A stretch of DNA of 64,000 bases from Pimelobacter simplex (GTDB lineage: Bacteria; Actinomycetota; Actinomycetes; Propionibacteriales; Nocardioidaceae). Numbering within the stretch: the stretch's first letter is position 1; every line of letters begins with the position of its first letter. Below the pieces are notes generated by a model, which was not told where the DNA came from, did not search any database, and saw only the letters and a list, made by a program, of their open reading frames with translations. The DNA lies in NCBI RefSeq assembly GCF_024662235.1, contig NZ_CP096276.1, positions 4,712,001 to 4,776,000 of the forward strand, given 5' to 3'. A program made the position numbers and the translations under genes. This document shows, piece after piece, positions 45,997-56,280 of the stretch.

Positions 45997-47040
45997 CTAG
46001 CCGAACAGGATCCGGCGGCAGCGCGCCTCGAGGTAGCCGACGGCCGGACCGAACGCGGCGTACGCCTCGTTGGTGGTCTGGCCGGTGGCGTAGCGGTACC
46101 AGATCTGCTGGGCGATCACGGCGAGCCGGAACAGGCCGTAGACCTCGTAGAACCGCAGCTCGTCGTCGGTGAGGGTCAGGCCGCGGCGGGCCAGGTAGGC
46201 GTCGACGAGCTGGCGGCGGGTCCACATGCCCGGCGTGGTCGTCGGCTGGCGGCGGAACGCGAGGAAGAAGTCGTCGTCATCGGCCTGGACCCAGTAGGCC
46301 AGCGTGCAGCCGAGGTCCATCAGCGGGTCGCCGACGGTGGCCAGCTCCCAGTCGAGGACGCCGACGACGCGCGTCGGGTCGTCCTCGGCGAGGACCAGGT
46401 TGTCGAAGCGGAAGTCGTTGTGGATCATCGCCGAGCCGGCGTCGGCCGGCTGGTGCTCGGCGAGCCATGTCGTGATGTCGGACCAGTCACCGGTGTCGTC
46501 GGTGCGGGCGTTGGCCAGCCGGGTGGTCCAGCCGCCGATCTGGCGGGCGACGTACCCGTCGCCCTTGCTGAGCGCGGCGAGCCCGGGGACCGTCGCGACG
46601 TCGATGTCGTGGAGCGCGACGAGCGTGTCGACCGCCGCGGCGCAGAGCGCGGACGCCTGCTCGGGGGAGACCTCGAACCCGAAGTCGCGCCGCGGGATGC
46701 GCCCGTCGAGGCGCTCCATCACGTAGAGCTCGCTGCCGATCGGGCTGTCATCCTCGGTGGCGTAGGCGACCATCGCCGGCACCTGGGGGAACACGGGCGC
46801 GAGCGCGTCCTGGATCCGGAACTCCCGGCCCATGTCGTGCGCACCCCTGGCCTTGGTGCCCACCGGCGGACGGCGCAGGATCAGCGCCGGCCCCTCGGCC
46901 ATCGTCAGCAGGTAGGTCAGGTTCGAGGCGCCGCCGGGGAACTGCCGCACCTCGGTGATCAGGCCGCGCCCGAGCCACGCCTCGACGGCGGCGACGTCGA
47001 AGGCGTCCTCGTCGCGGACCGGACGGGAGTCGTCACTCAT
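45997..47040 (-). CDS. phosphotransferase family protein (ACAD10/APH kinase-like)
   Basis: 347 residues. Aminoglycoside-phosphotransferase fold: G-rich start FPGGASNLTYLL, catalytic loop MIHNDFRFDNLVLA (HxDxxxxN) and metal loop GVLDWELATVGDPLMDLG. The sequence belongs to the ACAD10/11-like kinases common in actinomycetes, now known to phosphorylate 4-hydroxy acyl groups in some organisms, rather than to drug-resistance enzymes. It overlaps the SDR gene by 8 bases and precedes the histidine phosphatase. Confidence 0.88.
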   Translation of the reverse strand: MSDDSRPVRDEDAFDVAAVEAWLGRGLITEVRQFPGGASNLTYLLTMAEGPALILRRPPVGTKARGAHDMGREFRIQDALAPVFPQVPAMVAYATEDDSPIGSELYVMERLDGRIPRRDFGFEVSPEQASALCAAAVDTLVALHDIDVATVPGLAALSKGDGYVARQIGGWTTRLANARTDDTGDWSDITTWLAEHQPADAGSAMIHNDFRFDNLVLAEDDPTRVVGVLDWELATVGDPLMDLGCTLAYWVQADDDDFFLAFRRQPTTTPGMWTRRQLVDAYLARRGLTLTDDELRFYEVYGLFRLAVIAQQIWYRYATGQTTNEAYAAFGPAVGYLEARCRRILFG

Positions 47041-47806
47041 CGGCGATCGCCTCCAGCTTGCGGGCCTGCGCGCGCATCACCGCGTCGTACGACGCCCGGT
47101 CGGTCACCTTGAGCGCGTAGGCGCCACGCGCCGCCTCGTCGGGAACGATCAGCTCGTCCCCCGCCGCGACGCCCGCCAGCACCGCCGCCGCGATGTCGTC
47201 GGCACTGATCGGGCTGTCCTCGACGAGCCGCGTCATCACCGTCTGGAGCGCCGTGTCGCTGCCCTCGGCGTGGGCCATCAGGTTGGTGCGGAAGTACGAC
47301 GGGCACACGACGTGCGCCGTCACGCCGTAGGACGCCAGCTCGTGGCCGGTCGTCTCGGTCAGCGCCACGACCGCGGCCTTGGTCGCGTTGTAGCCCGCCA
47401 TCCCCGCCGGGTGCACGAGCCCCGCGAGCGAGGCGATGTTGACGATCCGGCCGCTCCCCTGGCGCTTGAACAGCGGCGTGAACGTCGCCGTACCGCGCAC
47501 GGCGCCGAGCAGGTTGATCTCCACCAACCGCTGCCACTCCTCGATCGGCGCCACGTCGAGCCGCCCCCCGCCCGCGATGCCGGCGTTGTTGACGAGCACG
47601 TCCAACCCGCCCCACGTCGCCTCGACGTGCTCGCGCGCGGCCGCCCAGTCGGCGTCGCTGGTGATGTCGAGCGCGAGGATGCCCTCCCCCGCGGCCCGAT
47701 CGGTGCGCAGCACCTGGGCGCCGTCTGCCTCCCAGGCGGCCGCGAGGGCCGCGCCGAGCCCGGAGGCGGCGCCGGTGACGAGGACTCTCAGTGGTGCGTC
47801 GGTCAC
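47033..47806 (-). CDS. short-chain dehydrogenase/reductase
   Basis: 257 residues, GTG start. TGAASGLG cofactor motif, ALDIT acidic stretch, VNNAGIAGGG, catalytic Ser in IASLAG, Tyr/Lys in YNATKAA, and the Tyr-Phe-Arg lid (CPSYFRTNLM). General alcohol or ketone oxidoreductase. It heads a three-gene unit with the phosphotransferase and histidine phosphatase, overlapping the former by 8 bases. This kinase-plus-SDR grouping suggests processing of a hydroxy acid, an inference only. Confidence 0.88.
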   Translation of the reverse strand: MTDAPLRVLVTGAASGLGAALAAAWEADGAQVLRTDRAAGEGILALDITSDADWAAAREHVEATWGGLDVLVNNAGIAGGGRLDVAPIEEWQRLVEINLLGAVRGTATFTPLFKRQGSGRIVNIASLAGLVHPAGMAGYNATKAAVVALTETTGHELASYGVTAHVVCPSYFRTNLMAHAEGSDTALQTVMTRLVEDSPISADDIAAAVLAGVAAGDELIVPDEAARGAYALKVTDRASYDAVMRAQARKLEAIADE

Positions 47807-47836
47807 CCGGCCGACATTAGTGCGTCCGCCTGCCGG

Positions 47837-49111
47837 CTACGGGTAGAGCCCCCGCGCCAGGTGCGCGTTCGCGACCGTCTCGACCGCGAGCGTGGTCGCC
47901 GCCTGGCGCAGCGAGATGTCCCGCCGCTCGGCGTACGCGACGACGCCCTCCCAGGCGACCTGCATGCGCTCGGCGAGGCGGGCGTTGACGTCGTCCTCGC
48001 TCCACCAGTAGGCCTGGTTGGCCTGCACCCACTCGAAGTAGGACACGATCACGCCGCCGGCGTTCGCCAGGATGTCCGGTACGACGAGCGCCCCGGCGTC
48101 CGCGAGCACGGCGTCGGCCGCGGGGGTGGTCGGGCCGTTGGCGCCCTCGGCGATCACGCGGGCCCGGACCCGGTGGGCGTTGTCGGCGTTGATGACGGCC
48201 TCGACGGCGGCCGGGACGAGCAGGTCGACGTCGAGGTAGAGGAGGTCGTCGCCGGCGTCCATCGGCTCGGAGGCGGCGAAGCCGACGACGCTGCCGGTGC
48301 TGTCGACGTGCGCCATGAGGGCCGGTACGTCGAGCCCGGCGGGGTCGTGGACCGCGCCGTACTGGTCGCTCACGGCGAGCACCCGCACGCCGGCGTCGGC
48401 GAGCAGGCGGGCCGCGTCGCGGCCGACCTTGCCGAAGCCCTGCACCGCGGCCGTGGCGCCGCGGACGGTGATGCCGCGGTGGCCCAGGGCGGCGAGCGCC
48501 ACGTGGACGACGCCGCGCGAGGTGGCGCTGGCGCGACCGAGGGAGCCGCCGAGGGCGACGGGCTTGCCGGTGACGACGCCGAGCACGGTGTGGCCGCGGT
48601 TGACCGAGTAGGTGTCCATCATCCAGGACATGACCTGCTCGTCGGTGCCGATGTCGGGCGCGGGGATGTCGGTCGTCGGGCCCAGCAGCGGCATCAGCTC
48701 GGAGGTGTAGCGCCGGGTGACCCGCTGCAGCTCGCCGCGCGAGTACTGGCGCGGGTCGAGGGTGACACCGCCCTTGGCGCCGCCGTAGGGGATGTTGACC
48801 AGCGCGCACTTCCAGGTCATCCACATGGCGAGCGCCCGGACCTCGTCCAGCGAGACGTGGGGGCTGAACCGGACGCCGCCCTTGGCCGGGCCGCGGGACA
48901 GGTTGTGCTGGACGCGGTGCCCGATGAGCACCTCGACGCTGCCGTCGTCGCGGCGCAGCGGGACCGACACGGTCACCTCGCGGCGCGGGGTGGCGAGCAT
49001 GTCGAGCATGCCGGGACCGAGGTCGAGCAGCGCGATCGCGTCGGCGAGCTGGCTGCGCGCGGCGACGAGCGGGTTCCGGTCCTGGACCGGGGCCGCGAGG
49101 GTGGCGGTCAT
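47837..49111 (-). CDS. Glu/Leu/Phe/Val dehydrogenase family protein (glutamate dehydrogenase candidate)
   Basis: 424 residues. Substrate-binding domain with GHRVQHNLSRGPAKGGVRF and the catalytic-lysine stretch MTWKCALVNIPYGGAKGGV. NAD domain with AVQGFGKVGRDAARLL and the closing PDILANAGGVIVSYFEWVQ. It deaminates glutamate to 2-oxoglutarate oxidatively or runs in reverse. Overlapping the ornithine aminotransferase by ATGA, it would recycle the glutamate made by that enzyme and by P5C dehydrogenase, making the locus a complete ornithine-to-2-oxoglutarate route. Confidence 0.9.
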   Translation of the reverse strand: MTATLAAPVQDRNPLVAARSQLADAIALLDLGPGMLDMLATPRREVTVSVPLRRDDGSVEVLIGHRVQHNLSRGPAKGGVRFSPHVSLDEVRALAMWMTWKCALVNIPYGGAKGGVTLDPRQYSRGELQRVTRRYTSELMPLLGPTTDIPAPDIGTDEQVMSWMMDTYSVNRGHTVLGVVTGKPVALGGSLGRASATSRGVVHVALAALGHRGITVRGATAAVQGFGKVGRDAARLLADAGVRVLAVSDQYGAVHDPAGLDVPALMAHVDSTGSVVGFAASEPMDAGDDLLYLDVDLLVPAAVEAVINADNAHRVRARVIAEGANGPTTPAADAVLADAGALVVPDILANAGGVIVSYFEWVQANQAYWWSEDDVNARLAERMQVAWEGVVAYAERRDISLRQAATTLAVETVANAHLARGLYP

Positions 49112-50379
49112 CGGCGCGCTTCCTCCAGCACGGTGCGCAGCGTGGTGACGAGCAGGTCGATGTCGGACTCGGTGGCGACCAGCGGCGGCGCGAAGCGCAC
49201 CGTCGAGCCGTGCGTGTCCTTGGCCAGGATCCCGTGCCTCATCAGGCCCTCGCAGACCTGGCGGCCGGTGAGCAGGCTCGGGTCGACGTCCACGCCGGCC
49301 CACAGCCCCCGCACCCGTACGGCGACCAGGCCGCTGCCGATCAGCTCGCGCAGTCCGGCCTCGAGGCGGGCGCCGAGCACCTGGGCGCGCTCCTGGAACT
49401 CGCCGGTGGCGAGCAGCTGGACGACCTCGTGCCCGATCGCCGCGGCGAGCGGGTTGCCGCCGAAGGTCGAGCCGTGCGTCCCCGGCCGGACGACGTCCAG
49501 CACGGCACGGTCCGCGGCGATGGCGGAGACGGGGTAGAGCCCGCCGCCGAGCGCCTTGCCGAGCACGTAGATGTCCGGGACGACGTCGTCGTGGTCGCAG
49601 GCGAAGGTGCGTCCCGTGCGGGCCAGGCCGGACTGGATCTCGTCGGCGACCATGAGCACGTTGCGCTCGGTGCACAGCGCGCGCAGCGCCGGCAGGAAGC
49701 CCTCCGCCGGGACGACGACGCCCCCCTCGCCCTGGATCGGCTCGAAGAGCACGGCGACGGTCGAGTCGTCGATCGCCGCGGCGACGGCGTCGATGTCGCC
49801 GTAGGGGACGCTGACGAAGCCGGGCGTGAACGGGCCGTAGTCCGCGGTCGCCTCGTCGTCGTCGGAGAAGCTGACGATCGTCGTGGTCCGGCCGTGGAAG
49901 TTGCCGTGCATCGTGATGATCTTCGCCGTGCCCGGCGTGACGCCCTTGACCTGGTAGCCCCACTTGCGGCTGACCTTGATCGCGGTCTCGACGGCCTCGG
50001 CGCCGGAGTTCATCGGCAGCACCATGTCCTTGCCGGTGAGCCCGGCGAGCGCCTGCGCGAACGGGCCGAGCTGGTCGTTGAAGAACGCCCGGCTGGTCAG
50101 GGTGAGGCGCTGGAGCTGGGCGGCGGCGCGCGCGACCAGACGCGGGTGGCCGTGGCCGAAGTTGAGCGCGGAGTAGCCCGCGAGGCAGTCGAGGTAGCGG
50201 TTGCCCTCGACGTCGGTCACCCAGGCGCCCTCGCCGGAGGCGAGCACCACCGGGAGCGGGTGGTAGTTGTGCGCGGCGTGCGCCTCGGTCAGCGCGAGGT
50301 GGGCCTCGGTCGAGCCCTGGCCGGCGCCCTCCGGCGGCGTCGTCCCGGGCGTGCTGGACACAGCGGTGGTCGTCGTCAT
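49108..50379 (-). CDS. rocD: ornithine--oxo-acid transaminase
   Basis: About 423 residues from ATG 50379 (ATG 50397 would add six). Class III PLP fold: [29 protein letters not shown]-like entry, [13 protein letters not shown] for cofactor phosphate, [20 protein letters not shown], and the PLP lysine in [10 protein letters not shown]. The YSALNFGH and [10 protein letters not shown] stretches are characteristic of ornithine aminotransferases. It converts ornithine and 2-oxoglutarate to glutamate semialdehyde and glutamate. Neither ATG has a good ribosome site. A palindrome covers the upstream ATG, which is why I prefer the inner start. Confidence 0.9.
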   Translation of the reverse strand: [423 protein letters not shown]

Positions 50380-50454
50380 GCAGATAGAATGATTCATTCC
50401 ACTTTGGTTCGCAAGGGGCTATTCTGAAATCTCTGTTACGAAGGAAGGAATCCC
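50380..50454. promoter_or_regulatory. divergent rocD/pruA control region with palindrome and shared 13-mer
   Basis: An AT-rich stretch in GC-rich surroundings. GAATGATTCATTC (50387-50399) is a perfect 6-1-6 inverted repeat. It is followed at 50401-50413 by ACTTTGGTTCGCA, whose reverse complement occurs upstream of lldD at 19208-19220. TTGGTT (50404-50409) with AAATCT 17 bases on could be a weak promoter for pruA. AAGGAAGGA (50441-50449) is the pruA ribosome site. A regulator binding here would control both ornithine genes. Confidence 0.5.
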
Positions 50455-52128
<1,674 letters not shown>

Positions 52129-52179
52129 TCTGGTGCTGATCGGGCCGGGCCGGCACGCCCGCGTTGATAGGTTCGGACA

Positions 52180-53031
52180 GTGACGGACATCCCTGGTGGG
52201 CATGCGTCGGTGCGCAAGCTGCTCATGGCGACCCTCGACGAGCTCAGCAACAGCGAGCGCAAGGTCGGCCGAGCGCTCCTCGCGCAGTACCCGACCGCCG
52301 GCCTGACCACGGTCGTCGACCTCGCGTCGGCGGCCTCGGTCAGCCCCCCGACGGTGGTGCGCTTCGTGACCCGCCTGGGCTTCCCCGGCTTCCCCGCCTT
52401 CCAGCGGGCCCTGGTGCACGAGCTCAACGGCGAGCTGGGCTCGCCGCTGAAGCAGTACCCCGAGAAGGTCGGTCCCTCCGAGGAGGGCGTCCTGACCGAG
52501 ACCCACCAGGCGTTCGCGGCGATGCTCTCGGCGTCGTACGACGAGCTGCCGGAGTCGGAGTTCGCCAAGCTGGTCAAGCTCCTGTGCGACCCGGGCCGCG
52601 AGGTCCGGGTCGCCGGCGGCCGGTTCAGCAGCTCGGTCTCGGAGTACCTCGTCGCCCACCTGCGCCTGCTTCGCTCGGGCGTCCACCACGTCAGCAACGA
52701 CGACCTCGATCGTCGTACGACGATGGCGGACGCGTCGGCCAGCACGGTGTTCGTGATCTACGACTACCGCCGCTACACCGAGCAGAACCTCGTCTTCGCC
52801 GAGCGCATGGCCGCCCGCGGCGCGACCGTCTGCCTGATGACCGACAACTGGCTCTCGCCGATCGCCAAGATCGCGCGCGTCGTCCTCCCGACCCGCGTCG
52901 ACTCGGCCTCGCCGTTCGACTCGCTGGTCGCGTCGATGGCGCTCACCGAGAGCATCGTCGCGGCGGTCGCGGCCGAGCTCGGCGAGGCGGGCGTCAAGCG
53001 GCTGGAGCTGCTGGAGGAGTCCGCGGAGTAG
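52180..53031 (+). CDS. MurR/RpiR family transcriptional regulator
   Basis: 283 residues, GTG start. The N-terminal HTH_6 domain (about 10-85) reads LDELSNSERKVGRALLAQYP, ASVSPPTVVRFVTRLGFPGFPAFQ. The SIS domain (about 125-270) has VRVAGGRFSSSVSEYLVAHL and VFVIYDYRRYTEQN. SIS domains usually sense phosphosugars. Following pruA by 51 bases on the same strand, this one may instead sense an amino-acid intermediate and control the rocD/pruA region; that link is inferred from position only. Confidence 0.88.
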   Translation: MTDIPGGHASVRKLLMATLDELSNSERKVGRALLAQYPTAGLTTVVDLASAASVSPPTVVRFVTRLGFPGFPAFQRALVHELNGELGSPLKQYPEKVGPSEEGVLTETHQAFAAMLSASYDELPESEFAKLVKLLCDPGREVRVAGGRFSSSVSEYLVAHLRLLRSGVHHVSNDDLDRRTTMADASASTVFVIYDYRRYTEQNLVFAERMAARGATVCLMTDNWLSPIAKIARVVLPTRVDSASPFDSLVASMALTESIVAAVAAELGEAGVKRLELLEESAE

Positions 53032-53042
53032 CCCCCCCCCCG

Positions 53043-53073
53043 CGAAGTGCGGGGGAGCAACCCCCGCACTTCG
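53043..53073. repeat. perfect hairpin made of one direct and one inverted 22-base-family unit
   Basis: CGAAGTGCGGGGG (53043-53055), loop AGCAA, CCCCCGCACTTCG (53061-53073): a perfect 13-base-pair stem between two convergent genes, preceded by a run of ten C. Read on the minus strand the unit starts CGAAGTGCGGGGGTTGCT, matching the 31714 array unit at nearly every position. It could act as a bidirectional transcription stop, although it lacks a T tract. Confidence 0.8.
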
Positions 53074-53077
53074 TGGG

Positions 53078-55141
53078 TCACCTGACGATCGCGAACCCGT
53101 CGTCGCACTCGGGGGCGCAGCCCAGCTCGCCCCACTGCTCCGGCTCGCCGAAGGACGTCCCGTCGGAGAGCTGGACCCAGAGGACGAGGCCGTCGTCCTT
53201 GGCGCCGTTGTTCTCGCGGTAGCGGAGGGTGACGAAGTCGGCGTCGCCGTCACCGTCGACGTCGCTGAGGCCCTCGCCGGCGATGCCGCTGTCGTAGAGC
53301 GCCTTGCGGGCGTCATCGGTGGCGACCTGGGCGGAGAACCAGCGGGTGCGGGGGGCGACGGTGTCGTCGACGATGTCGTAGACGAAGATCGCCCGGCCGG
53401 TGGCGTTGGCGGCGACGAGCTCGTCGGCACCGTCGTGGTCGACGTCGCCGGGGAGCCAGGAGACGAGGAGCGGGTTGACGGCGGCGCCGCCGATGACCTT
53501 GCTGCTGGCCTCGACGAGCTTGCCGTCCTCGGGCCGGAGCACCCGCATGATGTTGGCCTCCTGGGCGTCGTCGCGGGCGAAGTAGACGACCTCGTCCTTG
53601 CCGTCGCCGTCGAAGTCGCCGGCCACCGGGAGGCTCTGGGACAGGGGCGCGGTGTACCACTGCTCCGGGGCTGCGAAGGCCTTGTCCCCGGCGAGCGCGA
53701 CGTGCAGGCCGTCGGCGTCGTCGGAGGCGTCGCCGAACAGGATCAGGTCGTCCTTGCCGTCGCCGTCGAGATCGCCGGCCGCGGCGTTGAAGTCCTTGAT
53801 GTCGAACGCCGGGTCGAGGTCGAGCTCGGCCGTCCACCGCTCGCCCTTGCCGGGCACGACCACGATGCTCATCCGGTCGTCGTCCTCGTCGAGCCACACG
53901 ACATCGGTACGACGGTCGCCGTCGACGTCCGCGAGGAGCGGGCGGCCGACCTCGGCGCCGGCCCGGAGGGGCGAGCCGAACTGGACGCCGGTCGACGGCA
54001 CCGTCCAGGTCGAGAGCGGGCTGAGCGCCTCGAACCGGGTCTGGTGGATCAGTACGTCGCCGTAGTCGTCGCCGGTCAGGTCGCCGGCGATGCCCGCGTC
54101 GGGCTCCGCGGCCGGCTCGTCGTCGTCGCGGGTGAGCAGCCAGCCGGTGATCCCGCCCGCGACGAGGACGAGCGCGAGCGCGACGATCCCGGCCACGACC
54201 AGCGGACCTCGGGAGCGCCGCGACGACGAGGACGGAGCCGACCGCGGCGGCGGAGGCGGGGGCGGCGGCCCGGCCGGAGCGCCCTCGAGGGTGTCCGGCG
54301 GGGCGAGGGCGGCGAGCCGCTCGAGGTCCTCGCGGAAGGCGGTGGCGTCGGGATAGCGCCGGGCCGGGTCCTTGGCCAGCGCCCGGCCGAGGACGGCGTT
54401 GACCTCGGTGGTGAACGCCGAGTCGCCGGCGAGCCGTGGGATCGGGGCCTGCTGGTGGGCGAGCGCCACCTGGACCTCGCTGCCCTGGTACGGCTCGCGC
54501 CCGGTCAGGCAGGCCCACAGCACGCAGCCGAGGGCGTAGACGTCGCTCGCGGGCGAGGCGGGCGCGCCGTCGGAGCGCTCCGGCGCGAGGTAGGACCAGG
54601 AGCCGGCGACGGTGCCGGCCGCGGTGGGGGCGGGGCTGTCGATGCCGTCGGCGCGGGCGATCCCGAAGTCGCACAGGTAGCCGTGCTGGTCGGGGGTCCC
54701 GGGGTCGCGGATCAGGATGTTGGACGGCTTCACGTCGCGGTGGACGACGCCGGCCCGGTGGGCGTCGGCCAGTCCGCGCGCCAGCTGGGCGCAGAGCTGG
54801 AGTGCCTGCCGGGCCGGCATCGGGCCGCGCTCGCGCAGCCAGCTCCACAGGTCGCGGCCGTCGACGTACTGCGTGACGATGTACGGCGTCCCGTCGACCT
54901 CGTCGTGGTCGTGGATCGTGATCACGTGCGGCGAGTCGAGCCGGGCGAGGACCGCGGCCTCGTCCTGGAAGCGCTGCCGGAACTCCGGCGACCGGGCGAG
55001 CGTCCCGGTGATCACCTTGACCGCGACCGTCCGCTGGAGCCGCGGATCGGTCGCGGCGAAGACGACGCCCATGCCGCCCTGGCCGAGGACCCGGTCCAGG
55101 TGGTATCGGCCGAGCTGGTCGCCGACGCTGGGCACGCGCAT
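53078..55141 (-). CDS. transmembrane Ser/Thr protein kinase with extracellular VCBS/FG-GAP propeller
   Basis: 687 residues. PknB-type kinase domain 1-285: GQGGMGVV loop at 20-27, ATP lysine K42, HRD at 134-136, DFG at 158-160, APE region YLAPERS. A proline run (about 302-309) and Ser/Arg linker lead to one membrane helix (about 323-337). Outside are six repeats of the type GDLDGDGKDDL (for example ADVDGDRRTDV, GDFDGDGKDEV, SDVDGDGDADF), which bind calcium and build a beta propeller in FG-GAP/VCBS proteins. It is a probable receptor kinase sensing an extracellular ligand. It is a single gene, transcribed convergently toward the RpiR gene. Confidence 0.92.
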   Translation of the reverse strand: MRVPSVGDQLGRYHLDRVLGQGGMGVVFAATDPRLQRTVAVKVITGTLARSPEFRQRFQDEAAVLARLDSPHVITIHDHDEVDGTPYIVTQYVDGRDLWSWLRERGPMPARQALQLCAQLARGLADAHRAGVVHRDVKPSNILIRDPGTPDQHGYLCDFGIARADGIDSPAPTAAGTVAGSWSYLAPERSDGAPASPASDVYALGCVLWACLTGREPYQGSEVQVALAHQQAPIPRLAGDSAFTTEVNAVLGRALAKDPARRYPDATAFREDLERLAALAPPDTLEGAPAGPPPPPPPPRSAPSSSSRRSRGPLVVAGIVALALVLVAGGITGWLLTRDDDEPAAEPDAGIAGDLTGDDYGDVLIHQTRFEALSPLSTWTVPSTGVQFGSPLRAGAEVGRPLLADVDGDRRTDVVWLDEDDDRMSIVVVPGKGERWTAELDLDPAFDIKDFNAAAGDLDGDGKDDLILFGDASDDADGLHVALAGDKAFAAPEQWYTAPLSQSLPVAGDFDGDGKDEVVYFARDDAQEANIMRVLRPEDGKLVEASSKVIGGAAVNPLLVSWLPGDVDHDGADELVAANATGRAIFVYDIVDDTVAPRTRWFSAQVATDDARKALYDSGIAGEGLSDVDGDGDADFVTLRYRENNGAKDDGLVLWVQLSDGTSFGEPEQWGELGCAPECDDGFAIVR

Positions 55142-55185
55142 GAGATCTCCCCCGAGGTGAGTGGTCAGACGCGCCCCATTGTGAC

Positions 55186-56280
55186 TCAGCCGCTGACGCT
55201 GCCCACCGGCTCCTCGGTCCGCGTGGCGACAGGCGCGGTGCCGTCACCCGCCGCCCGACGGGTACGACGACGCGGGATCCGCAGCTCGCGCACCCCCATC
55301 AGCCCGTACGGCCGCTTGATCAGCACGAGCAGCAGCACGGCCGCGACGATCAGGTCGGCGACGCCGGCCGGCAGCTCGTTGCCGCCGGTGAACTGCCCGT
55401 CCTGGAAGCGCCGCAGCACCTCCTGCAGCGCGCTCACGGCCAGGGCGCCGACGACGGCGCCGCTGAGCGAGAGGTAGCCGCCGAGCACGATCATCACGAC
55501 GAACGAGAAGGTCGCGGTCAGGAAGAACCCGTTGACGTTGAACGACGTGAGGTAGCCCGCGTAGAGCGCGCCGGCCAGGCCGCACACGAGCGCGCTGAGC
55601 ACCCAGGCGGTCGCCCGGTGCCGGCCCACGGCGATGCCGGAGGCCTGCGCGGCCCAGAAGTCCTCGCGGGAGGCGCGCAGCTGGAGGCCGCCGCGCGAGC
55701 AGCGGTAGAGCCAGGCCACCACGACGGCGCCCGCGGCGACGCCGAAGGCCCACCAGGTCGTCGTCCCGCGGGGGATGCCGATCATGCTCGACGAGCCGCG
55801 GGTGACCTCGGTCCAGCTGTTGAGGACGTTGTAGGTGATGAGCAGCATGGCCAGCGTCGCGATGCCCGACTGCAGGCCGCTGAGCCGGGCCACGACGGGC
55901 GCGGTCACCAGGCCGACGACGGCGGCGACGAGACCGCCGGCGAGGAGCGCGACGGGGAAGCTGCTGTGCACCTCGGCCAGCCACGACAGCCAGCCGGGCA
56001 GGTCGGAGAAGAGCGTCTTCTTCAGCGGCACCGGGATGGTCAGGTACGCCGTCGTGTACGCCCCGGCCGCCATGAACATGACGTGCCCGAACGACATCAC
56101 CCCGGAGTTGCCGGAGAAGACCGACAGGCCGACCACGAAGACGACCGAGACGAGCGCGAGCGTCGCCACCCGCGCCGTCGTGACGTCGCCGGTGACGCCG
56201 ACGAGGGCAGCGAGCAGGACGAGGCCGACGAGGATCACGGGCGTCTGCACCGCGGCGAGGACCCGGTTCTGGTTCTTCAC
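55186..56280 (-). CDS. branched-chain amino-acid-type ABC permease (LivM-like)
   Basis: 364 residues, GTG start. LivM pattern: LALVSVVFVVGLSVFSGNSGVMSFGHVMFMAAGAYTTAYL near the start, and the coupling loop LQLRASREDFWAAQASGIAVGRHRATAWVLSALVCGLAGALYAGYL. About ten membrane segments. It pairs with the LivH-like permease; the start overlaps that gene's stop by 4 bases. It ends the operon that begins with the MftD-like gene at 63961. Confidence 0.93.
   Translation of the reverse strand: MKNQNRVLAAVQTPVILVGLVLLAALVGVTGDVTTARVATLALVSVVFVVGLSVFSGNSGVMSFGHVMFMAAGAYTTAYLTIPVPLKKTLFSDLPGWLSWLAEVHSSFPVALLAGGLVAAVVGLVTAPVVARLSGLQSGIATLAMLLITYNVLNSWTEVTRGSSSMIGIPRGTTTWWAFGVAAGAVVVAWLYRCSRGGLQLRASREDFWAAQASGIAVGRHRATAWVLSALVCGLAGALYAGYLTSFNVNGFFLTATFSFVVMIVLGGYLSLSGAVVGALAVSALQEVLRRFQDGQFTGGNELPAGVADLIVAAVLLLVLIKRPYGLMGVRELRIPRRRTRRAAGDGTAPVATRTEEPVGSVSG

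Noticed and set aside
50387..50399. ArgR (ARG) box
   Set aside because: The palindrome has a 1-base centre rather than the 4-base AT spacer between TGAAT and ATTCA half sites.
53043..53073. Canonical intrinsic terminator
   Set aside because: The stem is perfect, but no T tract follows on either strand; it is better described as a member of the repeat family.
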